Translations under genes and position numbers: made by a program | Notes under the pieces: generated by a model | The model's input: only the letters and a program-made list of their open reading frames with translations | Told to the model about the DNA's origin: nothing | Databases searched by the model: none | NCBI GenBank assembly: GCA_965198755.1 | Contig: OZ240673.1 | Location: 124,001 to 188,000, forward strand | From: BOG-908 sp963692875 | Lineage (GTDB): Bacteria; Pseudomonadota; Alphaproteobacteria; Acetobacterales; Acetobacteraceae | DNA length: 64,000 bases | Direction of reading: 5' to 3' | In this document: positions 51,361-59,408 of the stretch, in pieces | How positions within the stretch are numbered: position 1 is the stretch's first letter | How the letters are laid out: every line of letters begins with the position of its first letter

Positions 51361-51411
51361 AGCACGCAGGCGGTTGTCCCCCCGGTGCCGCCGGGCTATC
51401 GCCGCACCGCC

Positions 51412-52587
51412 ATGCCCCAGCCCGCACCGCCCGGCGCACCTGCCCACCCAGCGTCCCAGTCCGGCCCGCTGCAGGTGTGGCGCGACCAGGTGGCCTCCGG
51501 CAGGCTCGCCGCCGACGACGCGCAGCGCCTGGCCGCCGAACGCCTGCAGGATTTGTGGGTGAAGCTGCGCGGCTACGACCCGCCGCCACAGTTGGCCCGC
51601 GCCGGCCTGATGGGCCGGCTGCTGCGCCGCCGCCCGGCCGAAGGCGCCCCGGACGCACGGCCTAACGGCCTCTACCTCGTGGGCGAGGTCGGCCGCGGCA
51701 AATCCATGCTGATGGACCTGTTCTTCGACTGCGCCCAGGTCGCCCGCAAACGCCGCATCCACTTCCACCGCTTCATGCAGGAAGCCCACACCCGCATCCA
51801 CGCCTGGCGCCAGGCCAACCCCACGTCCGACGACCCGATCCCGCCGCTGGCCGACCAAGTGGCGCGCGAGGCAGCCCTGCTGTGCTTCGACGAGTTCCAG
51901 GTCAACGACATCGCCGACGCGATGATCCTCGGCCGCCTGTTCGCAGCCCTCTTCGAACGCGGCGTGGTCGTCGTCGCCACGTCAAACACCGCGCCGCGCG
52001 ACCTCTTCCGCGGCAAACCCGGCCGCGATGCCTTCCTCCCCTTCATCGACCTGCTGGAAGCCTCGCTCGACGTGCTGGTGCTGCAGGGCGAACGCGACTA
52101 CCGCCGCGCCCGGCTGCGCGGCATGCCGCTGTGGCACGTGCCGGCCAACGCCCGCGCCGAGGCGGCACTGGACAACGCCTTCCGCCAGCTCACCGCCGGC
52201 GCCCCCGCCGCGCCCGCGCGCCTGCTGGTGATGGGCCGCACCCTCGCCATCCCCCATGCCGCCGCCGGCGTCGCCCGCTTCGACTTCGCCGCCCTGTGCA
52301 GCACCGCACTCGGCGCCGGCGACTATCTCGCTCTGGCCACCCACTTCCACGCGCTGGTGCTGGACGGCGTGCCGCGCCTCTCGCCCGACAACTACGACGA
52401 GGCGCGCCGCTTCATCGTGCTGGTCGACGCCCTCTACGACCACCGGGTAAAACTGGTGGCCTCCGCCGACGCTCCGCCGGACGCGCTGTATCGGCTGGGG
52501 GAGGGGGCGCAGGCGTTCGAACGCACCGCGTCCCGGCTTGAGGAGATGCAGAGCCAGGAGTATCTGGGGTTGGCGCATTTGACGTAG
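51412..52587 (+). CDS. zapE: Cell division protein ZapE (AFG1-like ATPase)
   Basis: 391 residues. P-loop LVGEVGRGKSMLMDLFF, then RKRRIHFHRFMQEAHTRIH and LLCFDEFQVNDIADAMILGRLF (Walker B), with ATSNTAPRDLF downstream, all characteristic of ZapE/AFG1. It interacts with the Z-ring under stress in E. coli. ATG 51412 (MPQPAPPG) is preferred; an ATG at 51343 inside the 20-bp tandem repeats would add 23 residues. Stop abuts R27. Confidence 0.93.
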   Translation: MPQPAPPGAPAHPASQSGPLQVWRDQVASGRLAADDAQRLAAERLQDLWVKLRGYDPPPQLARAGLMGRLLRRRPAEGAPDARPNGLYLVGEVGRGKSMLMDLFFDCAQVARKRRIHFHRFMQEAHTRIHAWRQANPTSDDPIPPLADQVAREAALLCFDEFQVNDIADAMILGRLFAALFERGVVVVATSNTAPRDLFRGKPGRDAFLPFIDLLEASLDVLVLQGERDYRRARLRGMPLWHVPANARAEAALDNAFRQLTAGAPAAPARLLVMGRTLAIPHAAAGVARFDFAALCSTALGAGDYLALATHFHALVLDGVPRLSPDNYDEARRFIVLVDALYDHRVKLVASADAPPDALYRLGEGAQAFERTASRLEEMQSQEYLGLAHLT

Positions 52588-52727
52588 GGCAAGGCAAGCG
52601 CTTCTTTTTTGAAAAAAAGAAGCAAAAAACTTTTGGTCTCTTGGACACCCGTCTGAGGAGACTCCGCGACAGCCGCGACAAAAGCTTTTTGCTTCTTTTT
52701 CTCGAAAAAGAAGGCTTTGCTTGCTTA
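52588..52727 (+). repeat. Element R27, filling the zapE/DUF4160 gap
   Basis: CTTC hairpins on both arms (left T/A stem, right TTTTTC/GAAAAA), reverse core. It fills the whole gap between convergent stops at 52587 and 52725 and slightly overlaps the latter. Confidence 0.93.
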
Positions 52728-53210
52728 AGCTACTGCGCTCGCGTCTCCCGTGCACGTCTGATCCGCCAGCCCGGCAAGGAGACCCTCGACGGAGATGTCT
52801 TCGTTCACCGCGTCCCAGTGCAGGCCCCTTCCGCTGATGCTCACCTGTGCACGCTCCTGGTCCGAGGCGTGCAGTAACCGCGGGAACCACGCCAACGGCA
52901 CACCAAGAATGCGCCCGTCGGTCAGGTCGACCCAGAAGCTATCCGCATCAAATCGAACTGCAGTAGCTCTAACCAAAGAACTCATCCATGCCCTCGTGAT
53001 CTCGCTCCGGCGTTGCTCGATCAAGCTTGTCAGCTCCCGAAGCTCTCTCGCACTGAAACCGTCGTTGTAAGCAGGCTTGACCTCTGGGTACAGCCAGAAT
53101 TTAGCATCGATGCCGTCTCGTAGCACGTGAACATGGACCGGCTCGCGCGGACTACCCTCGTTGGAGTAAAACAGAAACCGGTAACGACCCTCGCGAAAGA
53201 CAACCGGCAC
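52725..53210 (-). CDS. DUF4160-DUF2442 fusion protein
   Basis: 161 residues. The first 75 (MPVVFREGRYRFLFYSNEGSPREPVHVHVLRDGIDAKFWLYPEV...) match DUF4160, and the last 75 (AVRFDADSFWVDLTDGRILGVPLAWFPRLLHA...RGLHWDAVNEDISVEGLL) match DUF2442. The two domains are commonly separate adjacent genes thought to be toxin-antitoxin-like; here they are one protein, so a classic TA pair is unlikely. GTG 53210 follows the gspF stop with no gap, suggesting coupling. Slightly lower GC than its neighbours. Confidence 0.78.
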   Translation of the reverse strand: MPVVFREGRYRFLFYSNEGSPREPVHVHVLRDGIDAKFWLYPEVKPAYNDGFSARELRELTSLIEQRRSEITRAWMSSLVRATAVRFDADSFWVDLTDGRILGVPLAWFPRLLHASDQERAQVSISGRGLHWDAVNEDISVEGLLAGLADQTCTGDASAVA

Positions 53211-54437
53211 CTACTGCGCCAAGTCGTTCAAGCTCAGCATCGCCAGCAGCAACGAGCTCACGATCCCCGCCACCGCCACGCCCATCGTCAAAATCAACAC
53301 CGGCACCAGCAGCGCCGTCAGCCGCTGTATGCCAATCCGCGACTGCTCCTCGTGGATCTCCGCCGCGCGCAACGACATGCCGCCCAACTGCGCCGTCTCC
53401 TCGCCCAGCCGCAGCAAATACACCGTGCGCGTCGGAAAAATCCCCGATAGCTGCATCGGCCGCGACAGCCCTGCGCCACCCTTCGCACTTTCCGTCGCCG
53501 CACGCACCGCGGCCGCCGCGGCCGTGTTGCCGATCACGTCGGTGACGATGCCCAACGCGGACACCAGCGGCACGCCGTTCTGCAGCAGCGTGCCCAGCGT
53601 GCGGGCGAAGCGTGCGGCCAGCACCTCACGCGCCAGCGTGCCCACCACCGGCAGCCGCAGCAACGTGCGGTCCCACCACAGCCGCGGACCGGGCCGCGCC
53701 AAGGCCTGCCGCCCGGCCACGAACAGCACCACGCAACCCACCGCCAGGTACAGCCCGTAATTTGAAACGACAGCGCCCAAATCGATGACGATCTGCGTCA
53801 TCCGCGGCAGCGAGGCGCCGGCCTGCTCGAACATCGGCACGAATTGCGGCAGCACCTGCGTCAGCAGCAGCACGATCGAGCCGATGCCTGCCACCAGCAG
53901 GATGATCGGGTAGATCAGCGAGGAGATCACGCTGGACCGCAGCGCACGCTGCTTTTCCAGGAGTTCCGCCATCCGATCCAGCGTCGGCGCCAGCTGCCCG
54001 CCGGCCTCGCCGGCGCGGATCAGCCCCACGTACAAATTGGGAAAGCTCGCAGGATGCCGCGTCAGCGCGGCGGCAAACGGACTGCCGTCGCGCACCGCGT
54101 CGCGTATCTGGGTGAGGATGACGCGCACGTGTTTCTTCGCAGCCGTATCCACCAGGAAGCGCAGCGCGCGGTCGAGGTCCTGGCCGGCGCCGAGCATCAC
54201 CGCCAGCTCGCGCGTCATCTCGGCGAGGTCCTGGCCGGACAGGTGGCTGGCCCCGCCGAACTCCGCGCCCAGCAACGAGGACAGCACGCCGCTGCGCCCA
54301 TCGGCGGGCTCGGCGCGCATCGGCAGGCTGCCCTGGCGGCGCAGCATGTCGATCACCGCCTGTTCGGAGGCGGCCTCCATCAGGCCGGTGGTTGTCTCTC
54401 CGGCCGGCGTGATCGCAGTGTAGCGGAAGCTCGGCAT
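53211..54437 (-). CDS. gspF: Type II secretion inner membrane platform protein GspF
   Basis: 408 residues. Two T2SSF domains, each with QDLAEMTRELAVMLGAGQDLDRAL / REVLAARFARTLGTLLQNGVPLVSAL, and three membrane segments (VISSLIYPIILLVAGIGSIVLLL, LYLAVGCVVLFVAG, LLVPVLILTMGVAVAGIVSSLLLAML). It is the inner membrane core that GspE acts on. ATG 54437 gives MPSFRYTAITPAGE, typical; the upstream frame is repeat R28. Confidence 0.95.
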   Translation of the reverse strand: MPSFRYTAITPAGETTTGLMEAASEQAVIDMLRRQGSLPMRAEPADGRSGVLSSLLGAEFGGASHLSGQDLAEMTRELAVMLGAGQDLDRALRFLVDTAAKKHVRVILTQIRDAVRDGSPFAAALTRHPASFPNLYVGLIRAGEAGGQLAPTLDRMAELLEKQRALRSSVISSLIYPIILLVAGIGSIVLLLTQVLPQFVPMFEQAGASLPRMTQIVIDLGAVVSNYGLYLAVGCVVLFVAGRQALARPGPRLWWDRTLLRLPVVGTLAREVLAARFARTLGTLLQNGVPLVSALGIVTDVIGNTAAAAAVRAATESAKGGAGLSRPMQLSGIFPTRTVYLLRLGEETAQLGGMSLRAAEIHEEQSRIGIQRLTALLVPVLILTMGVAVAGIVSSLLLAMLSLNDLAQ

Positions 54438-54450
54438 CAGACGCAGCCAC

Positions 54451-54597
54451 GCAAAAGCGAAGCGCTTCTTTTTCGAGAAAAAGAAGCAAAAAGCTTTTGT
54501 CCCGGCTGTCGCGGACGGCTGAAACACCACGTTCCACCAGCGCCAGGAACAAAAGTTTTTTGGTTCTTTTTTTCAAAAAAGAACCGCTTGCTTGCCT
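54451..54597 (+). repeat. Element R28, between the hydrolase gene and gspF
   Basis: CTTC left hairpin (TTTTTC/GAAAAA), GTTC right hairpin, forward core. It separates two minus-strand genes of the gspE-hydrolase-gspF series. Confidence 0.93.
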
Positions 54598-54624
54598 CGC
54601 TCCGGCAAAGGGTTCCCGGCCGCA

Positions 54625-55494
54625 TCAGGCAAGAAAACTGCCGAGTGCGGCTTCGAACTTCGCCGCCTGGTCGATCATCACGAAGTGCGCGCTGTCGTCG
54701 ATGCGCACGAGCTTGGCACCGTGCAGCCCGGCATACGCGTTGCGATACAGGAAGTCCGCCTGCGCCGCGCTATAGGGCGCGTGGCTGTTCCAGGCATAGA
54801 GCACGGTGACGGGTATGCCGATCTTGCCCAGCCCCGGCGTAAGATTGCTCTCGATGATCTCGCGCATCGAGCGGCCCGCCACGCCGTGGTCGCTGGCGAC
54901 GTTTTGGCGCGTGATCTCCGGCCGCGCGCTCGCGGTCAGGATCATGCTGGACAGACTGCGGTCCACCGAGCGGCGATAGCTGCCCGCATCAGCGTGTTCC
55001 ATTCCGCCGCCAACAGCCGCGGCGAGGTTGTGCACCGCGTCCGGCGGCGCGTCCGGCGGCAGCATGACGAGGGCGAGGTTGGGCAGCATCTCCACCACCA
55101 TCAGCCGTCCGAGCGCCTCCGGGTGCCGCTCGGCCAGCATCAGCCCGATGGTGCCGCCCATCGAGTGTCCGACCAGCGCCGGCCGGTTCAGTTTCTGCGC
55201 AGCGATGTAGGCTGCCAGCCCGTCGGCCACGCCCGCGCAAACGTCGCCGGCCGCGTTACCGCGCACCGGCGCGCCGGCAAAGCCCGCGATCTGCACCAGG
55301 TGGACGCGGTAGCGCCCGCCAAGCCCCGCCACCGCCGCATTCCACACATCCGCCGAGCAGCCCAGCCCCGGCAGAAAAATCACGTCCGGTCCTGCGCCGC
55401 TCGTCGTGACGGTAAACCGATCCGCCGTATACGTGTCGTCCGCCGCGAACGCCGCCGGTGCCAGCCCAACCGCCGCCAAGCCCGCCAGGAGCAT
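54625..55494 (-). CDS. Secreted alpha/beta hydrolase
   Basis: 289 residues from ATG 55494. A signal peptide (LLAGLAAVGLAPAAFA) precedes an alpha/beta hydrolase: VIFLPGLGCSADVWNA (oxyanion region), nucleophile elbow VGHSMGGTIGL, and the catalytic His in DDSAHFVMID. Substrate unknown. The frame is open back to ATG 55578, which overlaps the gspE stop as ATGA and reads through half-element R29. That longer version would have a GRRMLLAG Tat-like motif. It sits between gspE and gspF. Confidence 0.8.
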   Translation of the reverse strand: MLLAGLAAVGLAPAAFAADDTYTADRFTVTTSGAGPDVIFLPGLGCSADVWNAAVAGLGGRYRVHLVQIAGFAGAPVRGNAAGDVCAGVADGLAAYIAAQKLNRPALVGHSMGGTIGLMLAERHPEALGRLMVVEMLPNLALVMLPPDAPPDAVHNLAAAVGGGMEHADAGSYRRSVDRSLSSMILTASARPEITRQNVASDHGVAGRSMREIIESNLTPGLGKIGIPVTVLYAWNSHAPYSAAQADFLYRNAYAGLHGAKLVRIDDSAHFVMIDQAAKFEAALGSFLA

Positions 55495-55514
55495 ACGCCG
55501 GCCAAGTGCGGGGC

Positions 55515-55576
55515 CCCCAGATACAAAAGTTTTTTGCTTCTTTTTTTCAAAAAAGAAGCGCTTGCTTTCTCGCTTC
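55515..55576 (+). repeat. Element R29, right half, at the gspE 3' end
   Basis: Complete CTTC right arm (ACAAAAGTTTTTTGC then hairpin then GCGCTTGCTTTC) with no core or left arm. It lies in the short space between gspE and the hydrolase signal peptide and is in frame with the latter. Confidence 0.88.
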
Positions 55577-57326
55577 ATGCCTCAGCCCTAATACTACGCA
55601 CCACTTCCTCAATCGTCGTAGTTCCCGCCAAAGCCGCCTCCAACCCCGCATTGAACATCGTCACCATTCCCGCCGTCACCGCCGCGCGCTCGATCTCGTT
55701 CTGATCCGCCTTCGAAAAGATCAAATGCTCGATCTCCGGCGTAGGCTGCAGGAACTCCGCGATCGCCTGCCGCCCGCGGTACCCCGTGCTGCGGCACTGC
55801 GCGCAGCCCACCGGATGCCACAGGCTCATCCGTTGCCCGTTGCTATACCGGTCCAGCCCGAACCGCGTCACCAGTTCCGGCGGCGCGTCCGCCTCCCGCT
55901 TGCAGTGGTCGCACAACCGGCGCACCAGCCGCTGCGCCAGCACGCCGCGCAGCACCGCCGTCAGCAGGTAGTCTTCCAGCCCCATGTCGCGCAGCCGCGT
56001 GATGGTGGCCGCCGCCGAGTTGGTGTGCAGCGTGGACAGCACCAGGTGCCCGGTCAGCGCCGCCTGCACCGCAATCTGCGCCGTCTCAAGGTCGCGCACC
56101 TCGCCCACCATGATTACGTCGGGGTCCTGCCGCAAAATCGAGCGCAACAGGGCTGCAAACGTCAGCCCGATCTGCGGCTTCGTTTGGATCTGGTTGATGC
56201 CGTTGAGCTGGTACTCGATCGGGTCTTCCACGGTAACGATGTTGCGGCTGACCGCGTTGATCGCCGTCAGCCCCGTGTACAGCGTAGTCGTCTTGCCCGA
56301 GCCGGTGGGCCCGGTCACCAGCAATATCCCGTTCGGCAGTTCCAGCGCCTTGGACCACTGCGTCACCACGCCCGCCGGCAGCCCCAGCTTGACGTAGTCG
56401 AACGTCACGGAACTGCGGTCCAGCACGCGCAGCACCACCTTCTCCCCGTACAACGAGGGAATCGTGGACACGCGGAAGTCGATCTCGGTGCCGCGCACCG
56501 CCAGCTTGATGCGCCCGTCCTGCGGCAGCCGCCGCTCGGCGATGTCCAGCTTGGCCATGATCTTGATGCGGCTGATGATCGCCGGCGCCATCCGCGCGCC
56601 CGGGCTGTCGGCCTCGTGCAGCACGCCGTCGTAGCGGTAGCGCACGCGCAACCGGTCCTCGAACGGCTCCACGTGGATGTCGCTGGCGTGGGTCTCCACC
56701 GCGCGGCCGATGATCTGGTTGACCAGCCGGATCACCGGCGCCTCGCTGGCCAGGTCCTTCAGCCGCTCGGCATCCTCCTCGAGGCCTGCGCCGCCCTCGC
56801 CCGCGTGCTCGCTCTCCGCCGCGTCACCCTCGGGGTACAGCCGCCCGAACGCCGCCTCCAGCTCGATCGGCACCGCAATCTCCAGGCGCACCGGCAACCG
56901 CGTCGCCGCGGCCACCGCCGCCGGGGTGAAGTCGTCCAGCGCGTCTGCCACGCCCAGCACCAGCGTGTCGTCTTCGACCGCCAGCGGGCAGGCCCGCGCG
57001 GTGCGCAGGAACTTCGGCTGCAGCCGGTCGGGGAACAGCGGCGCCGCGGGGAAGCGGGCAGGGCCGGCCAGCTTGGCGCCCAGCAGGGTGGCATACGCCT
57101 CGGCCAGCCCGCGCTCGGTCACCAGGCCCAGCTGGATCAGCACCAGGTCCAGCCGCTGGCCGGTTTCGGTTGCCACGCGCCGGCCGCGCTCGATCGTCTG
57201 CGCGTCGCACTGCCCCTGACGCAGCAGGATATCGGCCAGCAGGTTCACCTGCATGTCCAGGGCCGACGTTGCCTGGGACACCTTGCCCAGCTCGCCTGCC
57301 CGCAGGTTGAGCACTGAAACCGTCAT
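55575..57326 (-). CDS. gspE: Type II secretion ATPase GspE
   Basis: 583 residues. N-terminal GspE_N domain, then the RecA-like ATPase: Walker A VTGPTGSGKTTTLYTGL near residue 340, Asp box TVEDPIEYQLNGINQIQ, Walker B RQDPDVIMVGEVRD, His box GHLVLSTLHTNSA. The C-terminal tetracysteine zinc site (CDHCKREA, CAQCRSTGYRG) is near 480-515. Cytoplasmic motor for pseudopilus assembly. ATG 57326. Confidence 0.96.
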   Translation of the reverse strand: MTVSVLNLRAGELGKVSQATSALDMQVNLLADILLRQGQCDAQTIERGRRVATETGQRLDLVLIQLGLVTERGLAEAYATLLGAKLAGPARFPAAPLFPDRLQPKFLRTARACPLAVEDDTLVLGVADALDDFTPAAVAAATRLPVRLEIAVPIELEAAFGRLYPEGDAAESEHAGEGGAGLEEDAERLKDLASEAPVIRLVNQIIGRAVETHASDIHVEPFEDRLRVRYRYDGVLHEADSPGARMAPAIISRIKIMAKLDIAERRLPQDGRIKLAVRGTEIDFRVSTIPSLYGEKVVLRVLDRSSVTFDYVKLGLPAGVVTQWSKALELPNGILLVTGPTGSGKTTTLYTGLTAINAVSRNIVTVEDPIEYQLNGINQIQTKPQIGLTFAALLRSILRQDPDVIMVGEVRDLETAQIAVQAALTGHLVLSTLHTNSAAATITRLRDMGLEDYLLTAVLRGVLAQRLVRRLCDHCKREADAPPELVTRFGLDRYSNGQRMSLWHPVGCAQCRSTGYRGRQAIAEFLQPTPEIEHLIFSKADQNEIERAAVTAGMVTMFNAGLEAALAGTTTIEEVVRSIRAEA

Positions 57327-57383
57327 GCGCCGAGAACTCCCATCCAGCTACTTATACCAAGGGGCTTCGAGATGGACCGTTTC

Positions 57384-57522
57384 GAAGCAAGCAAGGCCTT
57401 CTTTTTTGAAAAAAGAAGCAAAAAACTTTTGACTCCGCTGTCGCGGACCTTTCCGGAGAGCGCGCGACAGCGGAGTCAAAAGTTTTTTGGTCTTTTTTTT
57501 CAAAAAAGGACTGCTTGCTTTC
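57384..57522 (+). repeat. Element R30, between divergent gspE and prepilin peptidase genes
   Basis: CTTC left hairpin, right hairpin of the GTCC type. Very symmetric core: TTTTGACTCCGCTGTCGCGG is answered by CGCGACAGCGGAGTCAAAA. Confidence 0.93.
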
Positions 57523-57616
57523 TCTGAGTCAGCATCGCACCCGGTGAGTATCAGGCGTGTCGCCTGTCCGCCGCACGCAGTCTATGTGACCCCGCACAGA
57601 CACAGTGTGCAGGGCA

Positions 57617-58372
57617 ATGGTGGGCGCGGTCGAGTTAATCAACGGATGGGTTCGCACCGGCGTGCTGTGGCCGGTGCTGGCCGCCCCCTTCGTGGGCAGT
57701 TTCTGCGGCGTGCTGATCGCCCGCCTGCCGGCCGGGCAGGGGGTCGTCTTGGGCCGCTCAGCCTGCCCGTCCTGCGGCCACGCCCTCGGCCCCGCCGAGC
57801 TCGTGCCGATCGCCAGCTTCCTCGCCCTGCGCGGACGCTGCCGCTGGTGCGCCGCGCCGATTGCCCGGTTCCACCTCTGGGTCGAACTTGCCGCCCTCGC
57901 CGTCGCCCTCTGGGCCGCCACCACCGGCGCGGACGCAGCCCTGCTCTGGGCCAGCTGCGCGCTCGGCTGGACGCTGCTGACGCTTGGCTGGATCGACGCG
58001 CTCACCCTGCGCCTGCCGGACGCGCTCACCTTGCCGCTGATCCTCGCCGGCCTCGCCGAAGCCCTGTGGCTGGAGCCGGACGCGCTCACCCAGCGCGCGT
58101 TCGGCGCGGCCACCGGCTACACCGCCTTCTGGGCCCTGGCTCTGGCCTACCGCCGACTGCGCGGCCGCGAAGGCCTCGGCATGGGCGACGCCAAACTGCT
58201 GGCCGCCGGCGGCGCCTGGGTGGGGCTGGCCGGGTTGCCGGCGGTGATGCTGACCGCAGCTTTGGGCGGGCTGGCATGGGCGCTGCGGCGCGGGCGGCCG
58301 GACCCGCTGGAACGGGTGCCGTTCGGGCCGTTTCTCGCAACGGGGGTCTGGGTTGTTTGGCTGTATCAGTAA
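57617..58372 (+). CDS. gspO: Prepilin peptidase / N-methyltransferase
   Basis: 251 residues, polytopic inner membrane aspartyl protease that cleaves and N-methylates pseudopilins. Two CxxC pairs (CPSCGH, CRWC) in the cytoplasmic loop and the catalytic aspartates in GWIDALTLRLPD and GLGMGDAKLLAAGG. ATG 57617; a GTG four codons upstream is possible. It is the third T2SS-type gene here, transcribed away from gspE. TAA runs into R31. Confidence 0.93.
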   Translation: MVGAVELINGWVRTGVLWPVLAAPFVGSFCGVLIARLPAGQGVVLGRSACPSCGHALGPAELVPIASFLALRGRCRWCAAPIARFHLWVELAALAVALWAATTGADAALLWASCALGWTLLTLGWIDALTLRLPDALTLPLILAGLAEALWLEPDALTQRAFGAATGYTAFWALALAYRRLRGREGLGMGDAKLLAAGGAWVGLAGLPAVMLTAALGGLAWALRRGRPDPLERVPFGPFLATGVWVVWLYQ

Positions 58373-58510
58373 GCAAGAAAGCAGTTCTTTTTTGAAAAAA
58401 AGAACCAAAAAACTTTTGGTCCTTGGCTACACGCTGCAGAACCTTTGCGACAGCAGGACCAAAAGTTTTTTGCTGCTTTTTTTCAAAAAAGCAGGCCTTG
58501 CTTTCTTGCC
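58371..58510 (+). repeat. Element R31
   Basis: GTTC left hairpin, CTGC right hairpin, reverse core. Begins on the prepilin peptidase stop codon (TAAGCAAG). Confidence 0.93.
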
Positions 58511-58636
58511 TTAGCTAACCCGGCAACAGCCTACAATCTGCACATGGCGCGAGCGGTGCCCCGCACACAGCAAAGTGCCGCCGCTCTGCCGGCCAGAAGC
58601 CGTATGTCCGAAAATGCAACGAATCCGCCAGCCAAC

Positions 58637-58975
58637 CTAGTTGATGCTGAGCTCGGGCGGGGCAGGCTCGTCGGTCGGCTGCGCAAGCCGGCTGCCTGTC
58701 AGGTAAATCACGTCGCTCCCAGGCCTGTCGTGCGAGACGTATGGGATGTTCAACGTGCTCGCCAGCGTCTGGTAATAACGCGCGCCGGTCAGGTCCAGGG
58801 GTCTGTGCGGCGCGCAGTATGCGGCAGCAACCTGGAAAGGTTCCGTCCGACCCGGCAAGTCGTAGAGTTGCCCGATGCAGGCAACATCGGACGTGCTGGC
58901 ACGCGACGCGACTGTCGTGCCCGAACACCCGGCAAGAAGCGGAACGATCAAGAAAAGACCTTGAAGTCTTGCCAA
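58637..58975 (-). CDS. Predicted lipoprotein
   Basis: 112 residues. A lipoprotein signal (ARLQGLFLIVPLLAGC, lipobox LLAGC) is followed by a short globular part with two further cysteines (VACIGQLYDLPG, AAYCAPHRPLDL) and a C-terminal YVSHDRPGSDVIYLTG. No family recognised. TTG start at 58975, supported by AGGAG 7 nt upstream. Confidence 0.68.
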   Translation of the reverse strand: MARLQGLFLIVPLLAGCSGTTVASRASTSDVACIGQLYDLPGRTEPFQVAAAYCAPHRPLDLTGARYYQTLASTLNIPYVSHDRPGSDVIYLTGSRLAQPTDEPAPPELSIN

Positions 58976-59408
58976 GATAAACTCCTGTCCTTAACGAAGG
59001 CACCCGAGCCGACCAACTGCCAACTGGGCTCGCGTCCCTGCGATGTCACGTCAAAACAACGCGACGGCGGGTGCGCCGATGACATGTCTAATACCCGCCG
59101 ATCGGGTGCCAGCGCTCATGACCGCGCCCCTCCCGCGCACCCAAGACACGACCTCGGCTACAAAGGCCAACGGTCGGTTCTGGTTCAGGAACGCCAGACC
59201 GTCGCCCGACCTGGTTCGGCCGTCGACGCTCGAAATGCCATTTGCAAAGCAAGGCCCTCCTGGAAAAAGAAGCAGAAAACTTTCGCCTCTGCGCTCGTCC
59301 ACCCGCCCCAACTCGTCCAGAGACGCACGCCGTCACCACAGCCAAGAGAACAAAAGTTTTTTGGTTCTTTTTTTCAAAAAAGAACCGCTTGCTTGCCTTG
59401 CTCTCGCC
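58976..59408. other. Non-coding stretch between lipoprotein and helicase genes
   Basis: 433 bp: the lipoprotein upstream region, about 260 bp without recognisable signals, and element R32 at the helicase 3' end. Confidence 0.5.
59245..59400 (+). repeat. Element R32, at the helicase 3' end
   Basis: The left hairpin is decayed (GGCCCTCCTGGAAAAAGAAGC), the core is largely lost, and the right GTTC arm is perfect. It ends 9 nt before the helicase stop. Confidence 0.82.

Noticed and set aside
55458..57317. 619-codon + frame opposite gspE
   Set aside because: His/Arg/Gln-rich antisense shadow of gspE without recognisable domains.
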